The position numbers were made by a program, and so were the translations under genes. From Burkholderiales bacterium (GTDB lineage: Bacteria > Pseudomonadota > Gammaproteobacteria > Burkholderiales > Casimicrobiaceae), in assembly GCA_020851235.1 (NCBI GenBank), contig JADZDD010000006.1, forward strand, positions 1-64,000: DNA of 64,000 nt, in the 5' to 3' direction. This document shows, piece by piece, positions 20,490 through 32,894 of this stretch; the stretch's first letter is position 1, and the number at the start of each line of letters is the position of its first letter. The notes beneath the pieces are model-generated. The model made no database searches, was not told the origin of the DNA, and worked only from the letters and a program-made list of their open reading frames with translations.

Positions 20490-20661
20490 GCCGCCCGAGA
20501 GCGCTGCGGCAAGGTCCATGCCCCGGTTGCGCGGCGGGACGCGCCGCGTCTGCCGCTTCGAGCCGAAGGCGAGGTTCGCGTTCGCCGCCGCACGCTCGGC
20601 GGCTCTCCCGGGCGGGGGTCGGCGTCGGGAGAAGGTCGCCGACTTCGCGTCGGGACCCGGT

Positions 20662-21510
20662 TCAGCCGGTCGGTTGCATGGCCGCGGCGAGATGCGTCGC
20701 GCTGAATCCCTCCGGCGCCTGCCCGGTGCGCGCGAAGAGGTACAACACCGCGCCGAAGATCGCGCGCAGTGCCGACATCACCACGCCGACGGCGACGAGG
20801 TAGAGCACGCCGACCGTTCCCAGCGCGACGACGTTTTCGAGGTGGCCGCGCGTGACGGCTTCGAAGATCGCGGCGAAGACGGCGATGAGACCCGGGAGCA
20901 TCAGTACGAAGCCGATCAGGCCGTAACCGAGGCCGCTTGCGACCTGCTTGCCCCACGTGCGCGCGAGGAGGTCCTTCGACGCCGCAACCGCTTCCATGGC
21001 CCCCTTGCGCTCGACCACGATGAACGGCACGACGAAGTAGGTGACCAGCGCCCAGGCGAAGCCGAGGATCGAGATCGCGATCTTGCCGACGAGTCCGGCG
21101 CGCTCCGACAGCGCCTTGAGGAGCACGCCGACGGTGGCAGCGATGAGGGACCACGCCGCGATCTGCGGCAGGCACGCCGTGGCCGCACGCAGACTGCTGC
21201 GCAGCGTCGGCGCGCCGCCGCGCAGGCGCGTCACGACGAAGTCGACGAGCGCCGCGTTGAAGAAGACGACGACGAAGAAATTGCACAGGTAGTAGGCGAA
21301 GAGCACGACGTACGTGAGGACGTCGTCCTCGCCTTGCGCCGCGCGGTGCACGCCCAGGACGTTGGCGCCGACGAATGGGGCGACGAAGGTGAGCAGCACC
21401 AGGAACGAGGCCACCCCCGAGATGATCGGGAACAGGAGGAGGCTCTTGTCGCGCATCAGCACGCGCCACGAGTCTTTCATGAGCTGCCAGGTCGTTGCGG
21501 TCTTGCTCAA
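20662..21510 (-). CDS. DUF6159-family multipass membrane protein
   Basis: A 282-residue inner-membrane protein with about six hydrophobic segments (for example LLLFPIISGVASFLVLLTFV, VLFAYYLCNFFVVVFFNAAL, AISILGFAWALVTYFVVPFI, GFVLMLPGLIAVFAAIFEAV). The N-terminal TWQLMKDSWRVLMRDKSLLLFP is characteristic of the DUF6159 family, whose function is unknown. The Lys/Arg-rich loop after helix 4 (VVERKGAMEAVAASKDLLAR) resembles a juxtamembrane amphipathic helix. It is transcribed leftward alone; about 230 bases separate it from the Fur-regulated promoter. Confidence 0.85.
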   Translation of the reverse strand: MSKTATTWQLMKDSWRVLMRDKSLLLFPIISGVASFLVLLTFVAPFVGANVLGVHRAAQGEDDVLTYVVLFAYYLCNFFVVVFFNAALVDFVVTRLRGGAPTLRSSLRAATACLPQIAAWSLIAATVGVLLKALSERAGLVGKIAISILGFAWALVTYFVVPFIVVERKGAMEAVAASKDLLARTWGKQVASGLGYGLIGFVLMLPGLIAVFAAIFEAVTRGHLENVVALGTVGVLYLVAVGVVMSALRAIFGAVLYLFARTGQAPEGFSATHLAAAMQPTG

Positions 21511-21552
21511 CGTCGTTCTCCTTGCGTTGGGGCCGGCGCCCCCGGCCTTCGT

Positions 21553-21744
21553 TCACTGCCGATGTCGGCCGGCCGGCCGCTCGCGTGGTCGGGGTGACCG
21601 CGCCTTGCTGCGTTCGTGCCACCCGACCACCTCGTCGCGCGGGGCGAGGATAGCGTTACCGGCCCCGATCGTCAGCTGTCCGCCGTTGAACGGCGCGCCG
21701 TGACGAACGGGGTTCGACGCCGTGATGAAGCGCGCTGCCGGCAA
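21553..21744 (-). CDS. Possible small ORF or gene remnant upstream of the DUF6159 gene
   Basis: A 63-residue frame opening at TTG, upstream of the DUF6159 gene on the same strand. Its codons show the coding pattern of the region (GC-rich first and third positions, balanced second) up to about residue 48 (SNPVRHGAPFNGGQLTIGAG...VVGWHERSK), after which the composition degrades. There is no clear ribosome-binding site, and I recognise no family. It may be a short gene, the relic of a longer one, or chance in GC-rich DNA. The rest of the 21511-21804 gap shows nothing else beyond a distant 10-bp inverted repeat (21724-21733 with 21800-21809). Confidence 0.25.
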   Translation of the reverse strand: MPAARFITASNPVRHGAPFNGGQLTIGAGNAILAPRDEVVGWHERSKARSPRPRERPAGRHRQ

Positions 21745-21804
21745 GCGGCAAGGGCCAGCGGGGAAGGAACGGTCAGGTCATGCCCGGCGCTTTCCGGCGG
21801 CGCT

Positions 21805-22833
21805 TCATCGCGGGGCCCGCCGGCGCGGCCCCGGGGTGACGTGTGGCGCCGGGACGGCGTCGGTCACGAGCACCGCGGCACCGTCGAAGCGCCCGTGACG
21901 CAGGTCGTCGAGGGCGGCGTTGGCCGCTGCGAGCGGATACGACGTCACGTGCGTCGTGACGCCGGCGGCCACGGCAACGCGCAGGAAGTCGATCCCGTCC
22001 TGGCGGGTGAGGTTGGCCACCGAGACGAGTTCGCGCTCTTCCCACAGGAGCGCGTACGGAAAGCTCGGGATGTCACTCATGTGGATGCCGGCACACACCA
22101 CGCGAGCACCCTTGCGCACCGCGCGCAGCGCCGCGGGCACGAGTTCGCCCGCCGCCGCATAGATGATCGCCGCATCGAGCGGCTGCGGTGGCACCGCGTC
22201 GGCATCGCCCGCCCAGGTCGCGCCCAGCGACCGCGCGAAGGCCTGGCTCGCGGCGTCGCCGGGCCGGGTGAAGGCGTAGATCTCGCGCCCTTGCCACAGG
22301 CCCACCTGCGCCACGATGTGCGCCGCGGCGCCGAAGCCGTACAGGCCAAGGCGCGGTGCGTCGCCGGCGATGACGAGCGAGCGCCAGCCGATGAGCCCGG
22401 CGCACAGGAGCGGGGCGAGGGCCGTCGCGTCGCCCGCCTCTGGCAGCGGCAGGGCAAAGCGCGCATCGGCAAGGCACGCGGTCGCGTAACCGCCGTCGCG
22501 CGTGTAGCCGGTGAATCGTGGGTGGTCGCACAGGTTCTCGCGCCCGGCCTGGCAATACGGGCAGGTGCCGCAGGTGTGGCCAAGCCACGGCACGCCGACG
22601 CGGGTGCCGATGGGCGGAGCGGTCACGCCCGGTCCGAGCGCGTCGATGCGCCCGACGATCTCGTGCCCGGGGATGATGGGCAGGGGCGTCGCGGGCAATT
22701 CGCCGTCGACGACGTGCAAGTCGGTGCGGCACACGCCGCAGGCCGCGATGGCAACGCGGACCTCGCCTGGCCCGGGGATGGGGTCGGGGAGTTCGGTCCA
22801 CGCTAGCGGCGCGCGCAGCGCGTTCAGGACCAT
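21805..22833 (-). CDS. Zinc-dependent alcohol dehydrogenase family protein
   Basis: A 342-residue medium-chain dehydrogenase. Catalytic zinc ligands are visible in CGVCRTDLH (Cys35) and PGHEIVG (His57); the structural zinc site is Cys88, Cys91, Cys94 and Cys102 in CGTCPYCQAGRENLC. The cofactor loop LGLYGFGAAAHI carries the GxGxxA pattern of the AdhA-like TIGR02822 subgroup. These enzymes oxidise or reduce alcohols/aldehydes with NAD(H); the physiological substrate is unknown. A GTG 9 bases upstream is an alternative start. The ATG begins 12 bases after the Smr gene's stop on the same strand, so the two may be co-transcribed. The Arg-rich C-terminal tail (PGPRRRAPR) is unusual. Confidence 0.9.
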   Translation of the reverse strand: MVLNALRAPLAWTELPDPIPGPGEVRVAIAACGVCRTDLHVVDGELPATPLPIIPGHEIVGRIDALGPGVTAPPIGTRVGVPWLGHTCGTCPYCQAGRENLCDHPRFTGYTRDGGYATACLADARFALPLPEAGDATALAPLLCAGLIGWRSLVIAGDAPRLGLYGFGAAAHIVAQVGLWQGREIYAFTRPGDAASQAFARSLGATWAGDADAVPPQPLDAAIIYAAAGELVPAALRAVRKGARVVCAGIHMSDIPSFPYALLWEERELVSVANLTRQDGIDFLRVAVAAGVTTHVTSYPLAAANAALDDLRHGRFDGAAVLVTDAVPAPHVTPGPRRRAPR

Positions 22834-22844
22834 CGCGTGCACGA

Positions 22845-23591
22845 TCAACCGCCCTTGAGCAGGACGAGCAGCGCGCCGCCCCCGCCCGCGTGCGGCGGCG
22901 CCTCGGTATACGCGAGGACCTCGTCCCAGTGCGCGAGCCAGCGGCGGACCTTGCCCTTCAGCACCGGCTCCTTGTGGCGGGAGGTGAGGCCCTTGCCGTG
23001 GATCACGCGGACGCAGCGGAAGCGGCGGTTGCGGGCCGCCACGATGAAGTCGGACAGCGCATCGTGCGCTTCGTCGACCACCATCCCGTGCAGGTCGAGT
23101 TCGGCCTGCACCACCCAGTGATTGCGCCGCAGCTTGCGCGCCACGTCGGTGGCGAGCCCCTTGCGCAGGAACGTCTGCTCGTGCTCGAACTCCTGCCCGG
23201 TGTCCCACGCCTGCGGCGCTGGGTCGTCGCCGAACTTCGACGCCATGAGCACGTCGCGCTCGTCGGCCAGCGTGTGCTTGGGGACGGGCGGCGGCCGCTC
23301 GCGAGCGACGTGGGCGTGATTCGTCGGTGGCAGCGGGCGCACGTCGGCGAAGGCCTGGGCGAGATCGACGTCGCCGCTGCCGTGCTTGCTCGCGGCCACG
23401 GCACGCCGGACGGCAGCCGCCGTCGTGGACCCTGGCGCGGCACCGGCCGCTCCCCCCGACCGTGCGGCCCGGGGGGAGGTGGCCTTGGGCGGTGGCGCAC
23501 CGGGTGGCGCAGGTGGCGCCGGCGGGGACGTGATCGCCGCCCGCGCCCGGGCGCGGGCGACGAGATCCTTCAGGTCCTCGAGCTTCGCCAT
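22845..23591 (-). CDS. Smr-domain protein (SmrA/DUF-type endonuclease-like)
   Basis: A 248-residue protein with a C-terminal Smr domain: LDLHGMVVDEAHDALSDFI (about 168-186), then RCVRVIHGKGLTSRHKEPVL and a C-terminal GGGGALLVLLKGG. The LDxH and HGxG motifs of the Smr nuclease fold are intact. The N-terminal 100 residues are Pro/Ala-rich and low in complexity and likely disordered. In the family, Smr domains act on nucleic acids, including nicking or rescue of stalled ribosomes for some members; the role here is not determined. trxB follows 64 bases upstream on the same strand, an arrangement common in Burkholderiales. Confidence 0.9.
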   Translation of the reverse strand: MAKLEDLKDLVARARARAAITSPPAPPAPPGAPPPKATSPRAARSGGAAGAAPGSTTAAAVRRAVAASKHGSGDVDLAQAFADVRPLPPTNHAHVARERPPPVPKHTLADERDVLMASKFGDDPAPQAWDTGQEFEHEQTFLRKGLATDVARKLRRNHWVVQAELDLHGMVVDEAHDALSDFIVAARNRRFRCVRVIHGKGLTSRHKEPVLKGKVRRWLAHWDEVLAYTEAPPHAGGGGALLVLLKGG

Positions 23592-23655
23592 TGCACGCCG
23601 CGGATGCAGGCCTCGCGTGCGCCGCTGCTCACGAGCGACGGGCGCCGCGCGCGCA

Positions 23656-27057
<3,402 letters not shown>

Positions 27058-27058
<1 letters not shown>

Positions 27059-27444
27059 TGCGTCGTCGGGTCGCGCTGGCGGCGGCCGCGCTCGTCGGTC
27101 TTGCCGCCCCCGCTGCGGCGGGGCCGGTCGAGACCTATCTCACCGGGCCACGTTACTGTCCGCAGGGGATTGCCGCCACCGCGCCGCGCATCAGCGAGGC
27201 GCAGGCGATCGCGCGCACGAAGACGATGCTGCCGCAAGACTTCTGCGGCCCGACGCTCTTCGTGTCCGGCTGCACCTACGACGTCGAGAACGAATACGAC
27301 TCGTGGCGCGTGTACGTCCACCAGTACAAGGACGTGGGCGGCCGACCGGACAAGGGCGGACTCCTCCACACCTATCTCATCCTCGATGCGGTCGGCAACT
27401 GCCTCGCGCACATTCCCGGGACCGAGTTCGGAGCCAACCACTGA
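27058..27444 (+). CDS. Secreted four-cysteine protein of unknown function
   Basis: A 128-residue protein with a clear signal peptide (MRRRVALAAAALVGLAAPAAA, cleavage after about residue 21) and a mature region carrying four cysteines at 34, 63, 72 and 115, an even number suiting periplasmic disulfides. The mature chain is rich in aromatic residues (YDSWRVYVHQY) and I do not recognise the family. It overlaps ftsK by one base and lolA by one base (TGATG at both joints), so translation is probably coupled on both sides. This is a wedge in the otherwise standard ftsK-lolA pair. A role in the envelope is inferred only from the signal peptide and neighbour lolA. Confidence 0.75.
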
Positions 27445-28061
27445 TGGTCACGCGTCTGATCGCCGCCTGCGCCCTTGCGGCGCTGGCCATGCTCGCGGAG
27501 GGCGCGACGCTCGATCGGCTGCGCGCGTTCGTCAAGGACACCCGCACCGCACGTGCGCAGTTCGTGCAGACCGTCGTCGACCGCAACGGGCGGCCCGGCG
27601 CGAGCGCCTCCGGCGAATTCCTGCTCGAGCGGCCCGGGAAGTTTCGCTGGACCGTGACCCGTCCCTACCGGCAGCTCCTCGTGGGTGACGGCGTGCGCGT
27701 GTGGATCTACGACGAGGACTTGAACCAGGTCATCGTGCGTCGTCTGGGGGACGCGCTCGGGGCGACCCCGGCCGCGCTCCTTGCCGGGGATGCCGACGTC
27801 GAGCGCGCCTTCACCTGGCAGGACCTGCCGGCCGCCGACGGCCTCGACTGGCTCGCCGCGACACCCATCGACACCCAGAGCAGCTTCACCGAGATCCGTC
27901 TGGGTTTCGACGCGAAGGGACTCGCCGCGCTCGAGTTGGTCGATGCCTTCGGGCAGCGCAGCCGGGTGCGCTTCACCGCGTTCGAGCGCAATCCGCAGCT
28001 GCCCGCCGGATCGTTCAGCTTCACCCCACCCAAGGGCGCGGACGTCATCGGAGAGAAGTAG
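27444..28061 (+). CDS. lolA: Outer-membrane lipoprotein carrier protein LolA
   Basis: A 205-residue periplasmic chaperone that takes lipoproteins from LolCDE and delivers them to the outer membrane. A short signal peptide (ending near LAEG) precedes LRAFVKDTRTARAQFVQTV, and the family pattern FLLERPGKFRWTVTRPYRQLLVGDGVRVWIYDEDLNQVIVR is intact, followed by FSFTPPKGADVIGE at the end. Length is typical. The ATG overlaps the upstream TGA by one base. It converges with the hydroxyacid dehydrogenase gene, 8 bases away, leaving little room for a terminator. Confidence 0.95.
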   Translation: MVTRLIAACALAALAMLAEGATLDRLRAFVKDTRTARAQFVQTVVDRNGRPGASASGEFLLERPGKFRWTVTRPYRQLLVGDGVRVWIYDEDLNQVIVRRLGDALGATPAALLAGDADVERAFTWQDLPAADGLDWLAATPIDTQSSFTEIRLGFDAKGLAALELVDAFGQRSRVRFTAFERNPQLPAGSFSFTPPKGADVIGEK

Positions 28062-28069
28062 CCCGCGTC

Positions 28070-29113
28070 TTACCCGGGCCCGCCGTGCGCCCCGCGCCAG
28101 GCGCGTACCCGCGGATGGTCGAGCACCGTGCGATCGACGACGAACTCGGGCACGCGACCGTGCAGCGCGTCGACGATGCTTTGCAAGCCGGTGATCGCCA
28201 TGTTGTGGAAGCACTCGTCGGTCCAGCACAGCGAGTGCGGCGTCACGATGACGTTGTCCATTGCGAGCAGCGGATTGGCGGGATCGACCGGCTCCTGCTC
28301 GAAGACGTCGAGCGCGGCGCCGGCGATGCGTCCCTCGCGCAGCGCGTCGATGAGCGCCGCCTCGTCGACGACGGGCCCACGCGAGACGTTGATGAAGTAC
28401 GCCGAGCGCTTCATCCGCGCGAACTCGGCCACACCGATGAGGTGGCGTGTGCCGTCGTTGAGCAGCGGAATGGCGACGACGAAATCGGCGGCGCCGAGCA
28501 GCGTCGGCAGATCGACCTTGCGCGCACCGATGTAGGCGAGTTCCACGGCGTTGACGTACGGATCGCAGGCGACGAGCTTCAAGTCGAACGTGCGCGCCAT
28601 GCGCAGCAGTTCCTTGCCGATGCGCCCCGCGCCGATCACGCCCAGCGTGCGGCCGGTGAGCCCCATGCCCATGTGGTCCATGCGCTCGTCCCAGCGCTCG
28701 GTTCGCGTGAGCCGGTCCTTGACCATGAGCTTTCCGGCCAGCGCCAGGATGAAGGTGAGCGCGATCGTCGCCACCGGGCGCGGCATCGGCATCGGCGTAT
28801 GCGTGACGAGGACGCCGGCCTTCGTCATCGCCGCGACGTCGACCGAGTCGTAGCCGACCCCGTGGCGCGCGATCACCCGCAGGCGAGCATCGGCGCGCGC
28901 GACCACCGACGCCGGCGTGCGCGCCATGTTGACGTAGATCGCGTCGTAGCGGGCGCCGTGCTCGGCGGTCAGCTCGCGTACCACGGTCGGCAGGTACTCC
29001 CATTCGAGCTGGTCGTCGTCGTCGAGCACGGCGAGCGCCTCGCGTCCGAAGGCGGGCTCGCCGCGCGAGTCGAGGATGTCGCGCGTGATGCCCACGCGGA
29101 AACGTGCGGTCAT
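28070..29113 (-). CDS. D-2-hydroxyacid dehydrogenase (NAD-dependent)
   Basis: A 347-residue oxidoreductase of the D-isomer 2-hydroxyacid dehydrogenase family. The nucleotide loop is GVIGAGRIGKELLRMA, the catalytic Arg lies in NVSRGPVVDEAAL, the Glu in ALDVFEQEPV, and the His in VTPHSLCWTDECFHNMA. N-terminal KAGVLVTHTP is also typical. Substrate is not evident. Its ATG overlaps the stop of the upstream HpcH-type aldolase gene (ATGA), so both form a two-gene minus-strand operon. A plausible joint role is cleavage of a hydroxy-oxo acid and reduction of one product, but this is an inference. Confidence 0.9.
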   Translation of the reverse strand: MTARFRVGITRDILDSRGEPAFGREALAVLDDDDQLEWEYLPTVVRELTAEHGARYDAIYVNMARTPASVVARADARLRVIARHGVGYDSVDVAAMTKAGVLVTHTPMPMPRPVATIALTFILALAGKLMVKDRLTRTERWDERMDHMGMGLTGRTLGVIGAGRIGKELLRMARTFDLKLVACDPYVNAVELAYIGARKVDLPTLLGAADFVVAIPLLNDGTRHLIGVAEFARMKRSAYFINVSRGPVVDEAALIDALREGRIAGAALDVFEQEPVDPANPLLAMDNVIVTPHSLCWTDECFHNMAITGLQSIVDALHGRVPEFVVDRTVLDHPRVRAWRGAHGGPG

Positions 29114-29883
29114 GAGGTGCCCTTGAGAATGTCGAGTCCGTGCTTGAGCGCCTTCTGCAGCAGCGCCTGGTCGATGCCGTACGCCATGAGGCGAAAGCCG
29201 TGCGCCCGGTATTCGCGCGCCGAGCGCTCGTCGGTGGCGAGGAAGGCCGCGGTCTTGCCGTACCGCGCGCACGCCGCGACGATGCGCCGCACCGCGGCGA
29301 GATAGTCCGGATGCGTGAACTCGCCCGGGATGCCGAGGAAATTGGTGAGGTCGAAGTGGCCGAGCCACAGGGCGTCCACACCCTCGACGGCGGCGATCGC
29401 CTCGACGTCGGCAAGGCCCCGCGCCGTCTCGATTTGCGCGATCACCAGCGTGCGCGCGTGAATGGCCGCCATCTTGGCGCGCACGTCACCCTCCTGATAC
29501 GCGTCGTGCGCGAAGCCGAAGGCGGCACCGCGCCGGCCCTGCGGCGGGTAGCGCGTGCACGCGACGATGTCTTGCGCCTCCGCGGCGCTGTCGACCATCG
29601 GCACCATCACGCCGAGCGCGCCCAGGTCGAGCGCGCGGGCGATGAAGTGATACTCCCCGCGCGGCACCCGAACCAGTGCGACGAGGTCCTGCGCAGCGGC
29701 AAGCGCGAGCTGGAGCTTCAGTGTCTCGAAGCCGAGCCCGGTATGCTCCATGTCGAAGAGGATGAACTGGGCTCCGGCGTTGCGGCTGATCTGCGCGATC
29801 CCTGGCGAGAAGCACTCGAAAACCATCGTGCCGAACGCGCACTCGCCGCGGGCGAGACTGTCCTTGACCGGATTCGTCCTCAT
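29110..29883 (-). CDS. HpcH/HpaI-family aldolase
   Basis: A 257-residue class II (metal-dependent) aldolase/citrate lyase-like enzyme. Catalytic His47 is in ILFDMEHTGLGFETL; the metal Glu is in IAQIETARGLADV and the metal Asp in GHFDLTNFLGIPG; TRYPPQGRRGAAFGF is the family's substrate loop. Family members cleave 4-hydroxy-2-oxo acids to pyruvate and an aldehyde. The start is the ATG before MRTNPVK; an upstream frame extension has Cys-rich random sequence and is not used. It overlaps the dehydrogenase gene and lies between lolA and rarA, an insertion into a conserved block. Confidence 0.88.
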   Translation of the reverse strand: MRTNPVKDSLARGECAFGTMVFECFSPGIAQISRNAGAQFILFDMEHTGLGFETLKLQLALAAAQDLVALVRVPRGEYHFIARALDLGALGVMVPMVDSAAEAQDIVACTRYPPQGRRGAAFGFAHDAYQEGDVRAKMAAIHARTLVIAQIETARGLADVEAIAAVEGVDALWLGHFDLTNFLGIPGEFTHPDYLAAVRRIVAACARYGKTAAFLATDERSAREYRAHGFRLMAYGIDQALLQKALKHGLDILKGTS

Positions 29884-30000
29884 GCTGGGTGGCTTGTCAT
29901 TCGAGCGTGAAGGGCGCGACTCTACCCTGCATAATGCCCCGCAGCAACGTACCGGCACGGCGAGTCGCCGTCTCGTGACGATGCTCGCGTGCCGCCTGCC

Positions 30001-31377
30001 ATGAGCGATCTCTTCTCCACGACGGACCCGCCGTCACCTTCGGTCACCGACGCCGCGGCCGCACCGCTCGCCGAGCGCTTGCGGCCACGCACGATCGCCG
30101 AAGTCGTCGGGCAGCGGCACCTGCTCGCACCGGGCCAGCCGCTTGCGGTGGCCTTCGCCTCGGGCAAGCTGCATTCGATGATCCTGTGGGGGCCGCCCGG
30201 TGTGGGCAAGACCACGCTCGCGCGCCTCATGGCCGACGCCTTCGCGGCGGAGTTCACGGCGCTCTCGGCGGTGCTCTCCGGTGTCAAGGACATTCGCGAC
30301 GCGGTGGCGCGCGCGCAGGCGACCCGCGAGCACGCGGGACGCGCCACCATCCTCTTCGTCGACGAGGTGCATCGCTTCAACAAGGCGCAGCAGGACGCCT
30401 TTCTGCCGTACGTCGAAAACGGCACGGTGACCTTCATCGGCGCCACGACCGAAAACCCTTCCTTCGAGGTCAACGGCGCGCTGCTGTCGCGGGCGACGGT
30501 CTACGTGCTGGAGCCGCTCTCCGATGCGGATCTCGCGGTGCTGCTCGATCGCGCACTCGCCCTGGCCGCCCCCGACCTTGGGCTGGCGCCGCCGGCCCGC
30601 GACGCCCTCGTGGCCCACGCGGACGGCGATGGACGCCGCCTCGTGAACCTGGTCGAGCAGGTTGCCGTCGCGGCGGTGCAGGCGGGGCTTGCCACGGTCG
30701 ATGTCGCCTTCGTCGAGACCGCGGTCGCGCGGCGCACGCGACGCTTCGACAAGGGCGGCGAGGCCTTCTACGACCAGATCTCGGCGCTGCACAAGTCGGT
30801 GCGAGGTTCGGCGCCGGATGCCGCGTTGTACTGGCTGTGCTGCATGCTCGACGGTGGCGCCGATCCGCGCTACCTCGCCCGGCGCATGATCCGGATGGCG
30901 GTCGAGGACATCGGCCTCGCCGATCCCCGCGCGCTGCGCCTCGCGCTCGACGCGGCCGAGACCTACGAGCGCCTGGGCTCGCCGGAAGGCGAGCTCGCAC
31001 TCGCCGAATGCGCGCTCTACCTCGCCGTGGCCGCGAAGTCGAATGCGACGTACACCGCATTCAACGAGATGCGCGCGCACATTGCCGCAGACGGCACGCG
31101 GCCGGTTCCGCTGCGCCTGCGCAATGCGCCGACGCGGCTCATGAAGAATCTGGGCTACGGCGAAGGCTATCGCTACGCGCACGACGAGGTCGATGCGTAC
31201 GTTGCCGGAGCGACGTATCTGCCCGACGGCATGCCGCCGCGCACGTTCTACACGCCGACCGATCGCGGCCTCGAGGCGCGCATCCGCGACAAGCTCGACG
31301 CGCTGCGTTCGCGCGATCGCGCGGCCGAAGACGCGGCACCACCCCCGCCGCAGTCGGGCGACGACGGCGCGCAGTAA
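30001..31377 (+). CDS. rarA: Replication-associated recombination protein A (MgsA-like AAA+ ATPase)
   Basis: A 458-residue AAA+ ATPase acting at stalled replication forks with SSB and the clamp loader. N-terminal LAERLRPRTIAEVVGQRHLL is diagnostic; Walker A is GPPGVGKTT (64-72), Walker B ILFVDEVHRFNKAQQDA, and sensor I TFIGATTENPSFEVN. The C-terminal YLARRMIRMAVEDIGLADPR and NLGYGEGYRYAHD blocks match the tetramerisation region. Start MSDLFS is preferred over ATG four codons upstream, which lacks a better ribosome-binding site. serS follows on the same strand 117 bases on. Confidence 0.96.
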   Translation: MSDLFSTTDPPSPSVTDAAAAPLAERLRPRTIAEVVGQRHLLAPGQPLAVAFASGKLHSMILWGPPGVGKTTLARLMADAFAAEFTALSAVLSGVKDIRDAVARAQATREHAGRATILFVDEVHRFNKAQQDAFLPYVENGTVTFIGATTENPSFEVNGALLSRATVYVLEPLSDADLAVLLDRALALAAPDLGLAPPARDALVAHADGDGRRLVNLVEQVAVAAVQAGLATVDVAFVETAVARRTRRFDKGGEAFYDQISALHKSVRGSAPDAALYWLCCMLDGGADPRYLARRMIRMAVEDIGLADPRALRLALDAAETYERLGSPEGELALAECALYLAVAAKSNATYTAFNEMRAHIAADGTRPVPLRLRNAPTRLMKNLGYGEGYRYAHDEVDAYVAGATYLPDGMPPRTFYTPTDRGLEARIRDKLDALRSRDRAAEDAAPPPPQSGDDGAQ

Positions 31378-31479
31378 CACGCCGGCGATGCGGGCACCAC
31401 CGTCGTCGGTACCGCACGCACCGCCGGGTCGCGCGTGGTGCCAGGCGTCGGGCGTGGCCCGAGGCGCGCTGCAACCCTC

Positions 31480-31488
31480 TGATAGAAT
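31480..31488 (+). promoter_or_regulatory. Extended -10 element immediately upstream of serS
   Basis: TGATAGAAT (TG-N-TAGAAT) ends six bases before the serS ATG at 31495. The expected transcription start, 6-8 bases after the -10, would fall on or next to the A of the ATG. No Shine-Dalgarno sequence occurs between, consistent with a leaderless mRNA. Confidence 0.5.
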
Positions 31489-31491
31489 TGA

Positions 31492-32814
<1,323 letters not shown>

Positions 32815-32894
32815 CCGCCTCCCGCAACGCGGGTTCGCATCCCGAGGCGGCGCGCACCGCGACGGGAGCGCGCCACCCGCAGGCTGACGCGCCG

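Noticed and set aside
21724-21809. A 10-bp inverted repeat as an operator or terminator
   Set aside because: The arms are about 66 bases apart and one arm overlaps the alcohol dehydrogenase stop; chance in GC-rich DNA is likely.
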